Below the pieces are notes generated by a model that was given only the letters and a program-made list of their open reading frames with translations, made no database searches and had not been told where the DNA came from. This document shows positions 4,169-5,017 of a DNA stretch of 5,017 nt, in pieces. Made by a program: the position numbers and the translations under genes. Location of the stretch: NCBI GenBank assembly GCA_902773215.1, contig CACYDQ010000144.1, positions 1-5,017 of the forward strand. Direction: 5' to 3'. Position 1 is the stretch's first letter. Every line of letters begins with the position of its first letter. Source of the DNA: an uncultured Spirochaetaceae bacterium (GTDB lineage: Bacteria; Spirochaetota; Spirochaetia; Treponematales; Treponemataceae).

Positions 4169-5017
4169 TCAGCTACCCAAAAGCGCGCGGGCACGCTCAA
4201 GGGCACCAGAGATGTGGTCGTAAATGTTCTCACGCCCCAATTTGTCCGCCATGCCGGTTTTTTCCAGCAGCAGGTAGGGCTGGGTGTGGATGCCGGAGAT
4301 GACGATGGTTATTCCCTTGCGGTCGCAGGCAGCCTTTGCCTGCTCCAGCGCCCGGATGCCGCCCGCATCCAGGTAGATGGTGTTCCGCATCCGCAGGATG
4401 AGCACCTTGTAGTCCAGTTCGGCTTTTTCCACGGCGACCTCGAACTTGCGCACCGTGCCGAAGAAGAGCGGGCCTTCAATCTCGTAGACCATGGCGCCCT
4501 TGGGCAGGTCAAGCTTTTCATCCGGCATGTCCGCGGCATGCAGGCCAGAGGTCAGCGCCTCGCGCTTGTTCTGCACTTCGGACAGGTCTATCATCTTCTT
4601 GATGAAGAAGAATGCCGCCAGCCCCAGTCCGACCTCTATCGCCATCGTCAGGTCAACAAATACCGTTATCAGGAAGGTGACGGCAAAGACCGCCGTATCC
4701 GACTTCTGGCCCTTGATGAGTGAGCGAATCGCGGGGAAGCCAGCCATGTTCCACGCGACATTGATCAGCACCGCCGAAAGGGCCGCCATCGGAATGTACG
4801 CGGCATATTTTCCGAAGAACAGCAGTATCAGAAGCAGCGTGAGGGCATGGATAATACCCGCGACCGGTGTCTTTCCGCCGTTCTTGATGTTCGTTGCCGT
4901 CCGCGCGATTGCCCCGGTAGCCGGGATGCCCCCGAAGAGCGGGGACACGATGTTCGCAATCCCCTGCCCGATGAGCTCGGTATTGGAGTCATGCTTTGCA
5001 CCCGTCATGCCGTCGGC
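4169..5017 (-). CDS. SulP/SLC26-family anion transporter with STAS domain, N-terminus outside window
   Basis: This is the C-terminal half of an inner-membrane anion transporter; family members move sulfate, bicarbonate, dicarboxylates or other anions, usually with H+ or Na+. The frame stays open to the right edge, where ADG precedes the first Met seen, so that Met (5008) is internal. The visible part begins with the conserved ADGMTGAKHDSN and GGIPATGAIARTATN signatures. Hydrophobic segments follow at about residues 51-66, 72-87 and 106-137 (counted from that Met), then FFFIKKM closes the membrane domain. A STAS domain spans about 170-275, with EIEGPLFFGT, then YLDAGGIRALE in place of the DSG/DTG regulatory loop of anti-sigma antagonists, as is common in SulP. 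It ends normally with TGA. Roughly the first half of the protein is missing from view. The substrate cannot be told. It converges on the dehydrogenase and no partner gene is visible. Confidence 0.95.
   Translation of the reverse strand, partial: ADGMTGAKHDSNTELIGQGIANIVSPLFGGIPATGAIARTATNIKNGGKTPVAGIIHALTLLLILLFFGKYAAYIPMAALSAVLINVAWNMAGFPAIRSLIKGQKSDTAVFAVTFLITVFVDLTMAIEVGLGLAAFFFIKKMIDLSEVQNKREALTSGLHAADMPDEKLDLPKGAMVYEIEGPLFFGTVRKFEVAVEKAELDYKVLILRMRNTIYLDAGGIRALEQAKAACDRKGITIVISGIHTQPYLLLEKTGMADKLGRENIYDHISGALERARALLGS

Noticed and set aside
4214..4723. 169-codon plus-strand open frame
   Set aside because: It is antisense to the SulP/STAS coding region, whose conserved motifs clearly define the true frame.

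Overview
The window is bacterial chromosome with six protein genes, two of them cut by the window edges. Coding is dense. Composition is uneven: single 60-base stretches counted by hand give about 70% G+C in the SEL1 gene, 67% in the dehydrogenase and 47% in abiEii. The Hsp20 protein looks to me like spirochaete (Treponema-type) small heat-shock proteins, and a textbook sigma-54 promoter fits such a lineage. This assignment rests on memory of the family and is tentative; a sigma-54-rich deltaproteobacterium is the main alternative.

Layout. (1) Bases 1-883, + strand: C-terminal part of a SEL1/TPR-like repeat protein preceded by an Ala/Gly/Lys-rich linker that runs off the left edge. (2) Bases 890-2277, - strand: a complete two-gene AbiE module, abiEi (antitoxin/repressor) then abiEii (nucleotidyltransferase toxin), joined by an ATGA overlap. 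It lies tail-to-tail with the SEL1 gene, 6 bp apart. Just upstream of abiEi are a 17-bp-arm perfect inverted repeat (2280-2318) and a second, smaller one (2320-2338), probably the autoregulatory operators. (3) Bases 2339-2995, + strand: a divergent regulatory region with helically phased T-tracts and a consensus sigma-54 promoter, then hsp20 and a strong intrinsic terminator. (4) Bases 2996-3259: a non-coding stretch ending in a good sigma-70-type promoter. (5) Bases 3260-4060, + strand: a short-chain dehydrogenase of the gluconate 5-dehydrogenase family. (6) Bases 4169-5017, - strand: the C-terminal half of a SulP/SLC26 anion transporter with its STAS domain, converging on the dehydrogenase and cut by the right edge.

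The genes look like separate transcription units rather than one pathway. The only clear functional pair is abiEi/abiEii, a type IV toxin-antitoxin and phage-defence module that appears inserted as a lower-G+C block between G+C-rich housekeeping genes. I see no wholly new multi-gene system. The most rewarding parts are the abiE operator architecture and the sigma-54 control of hsp20.
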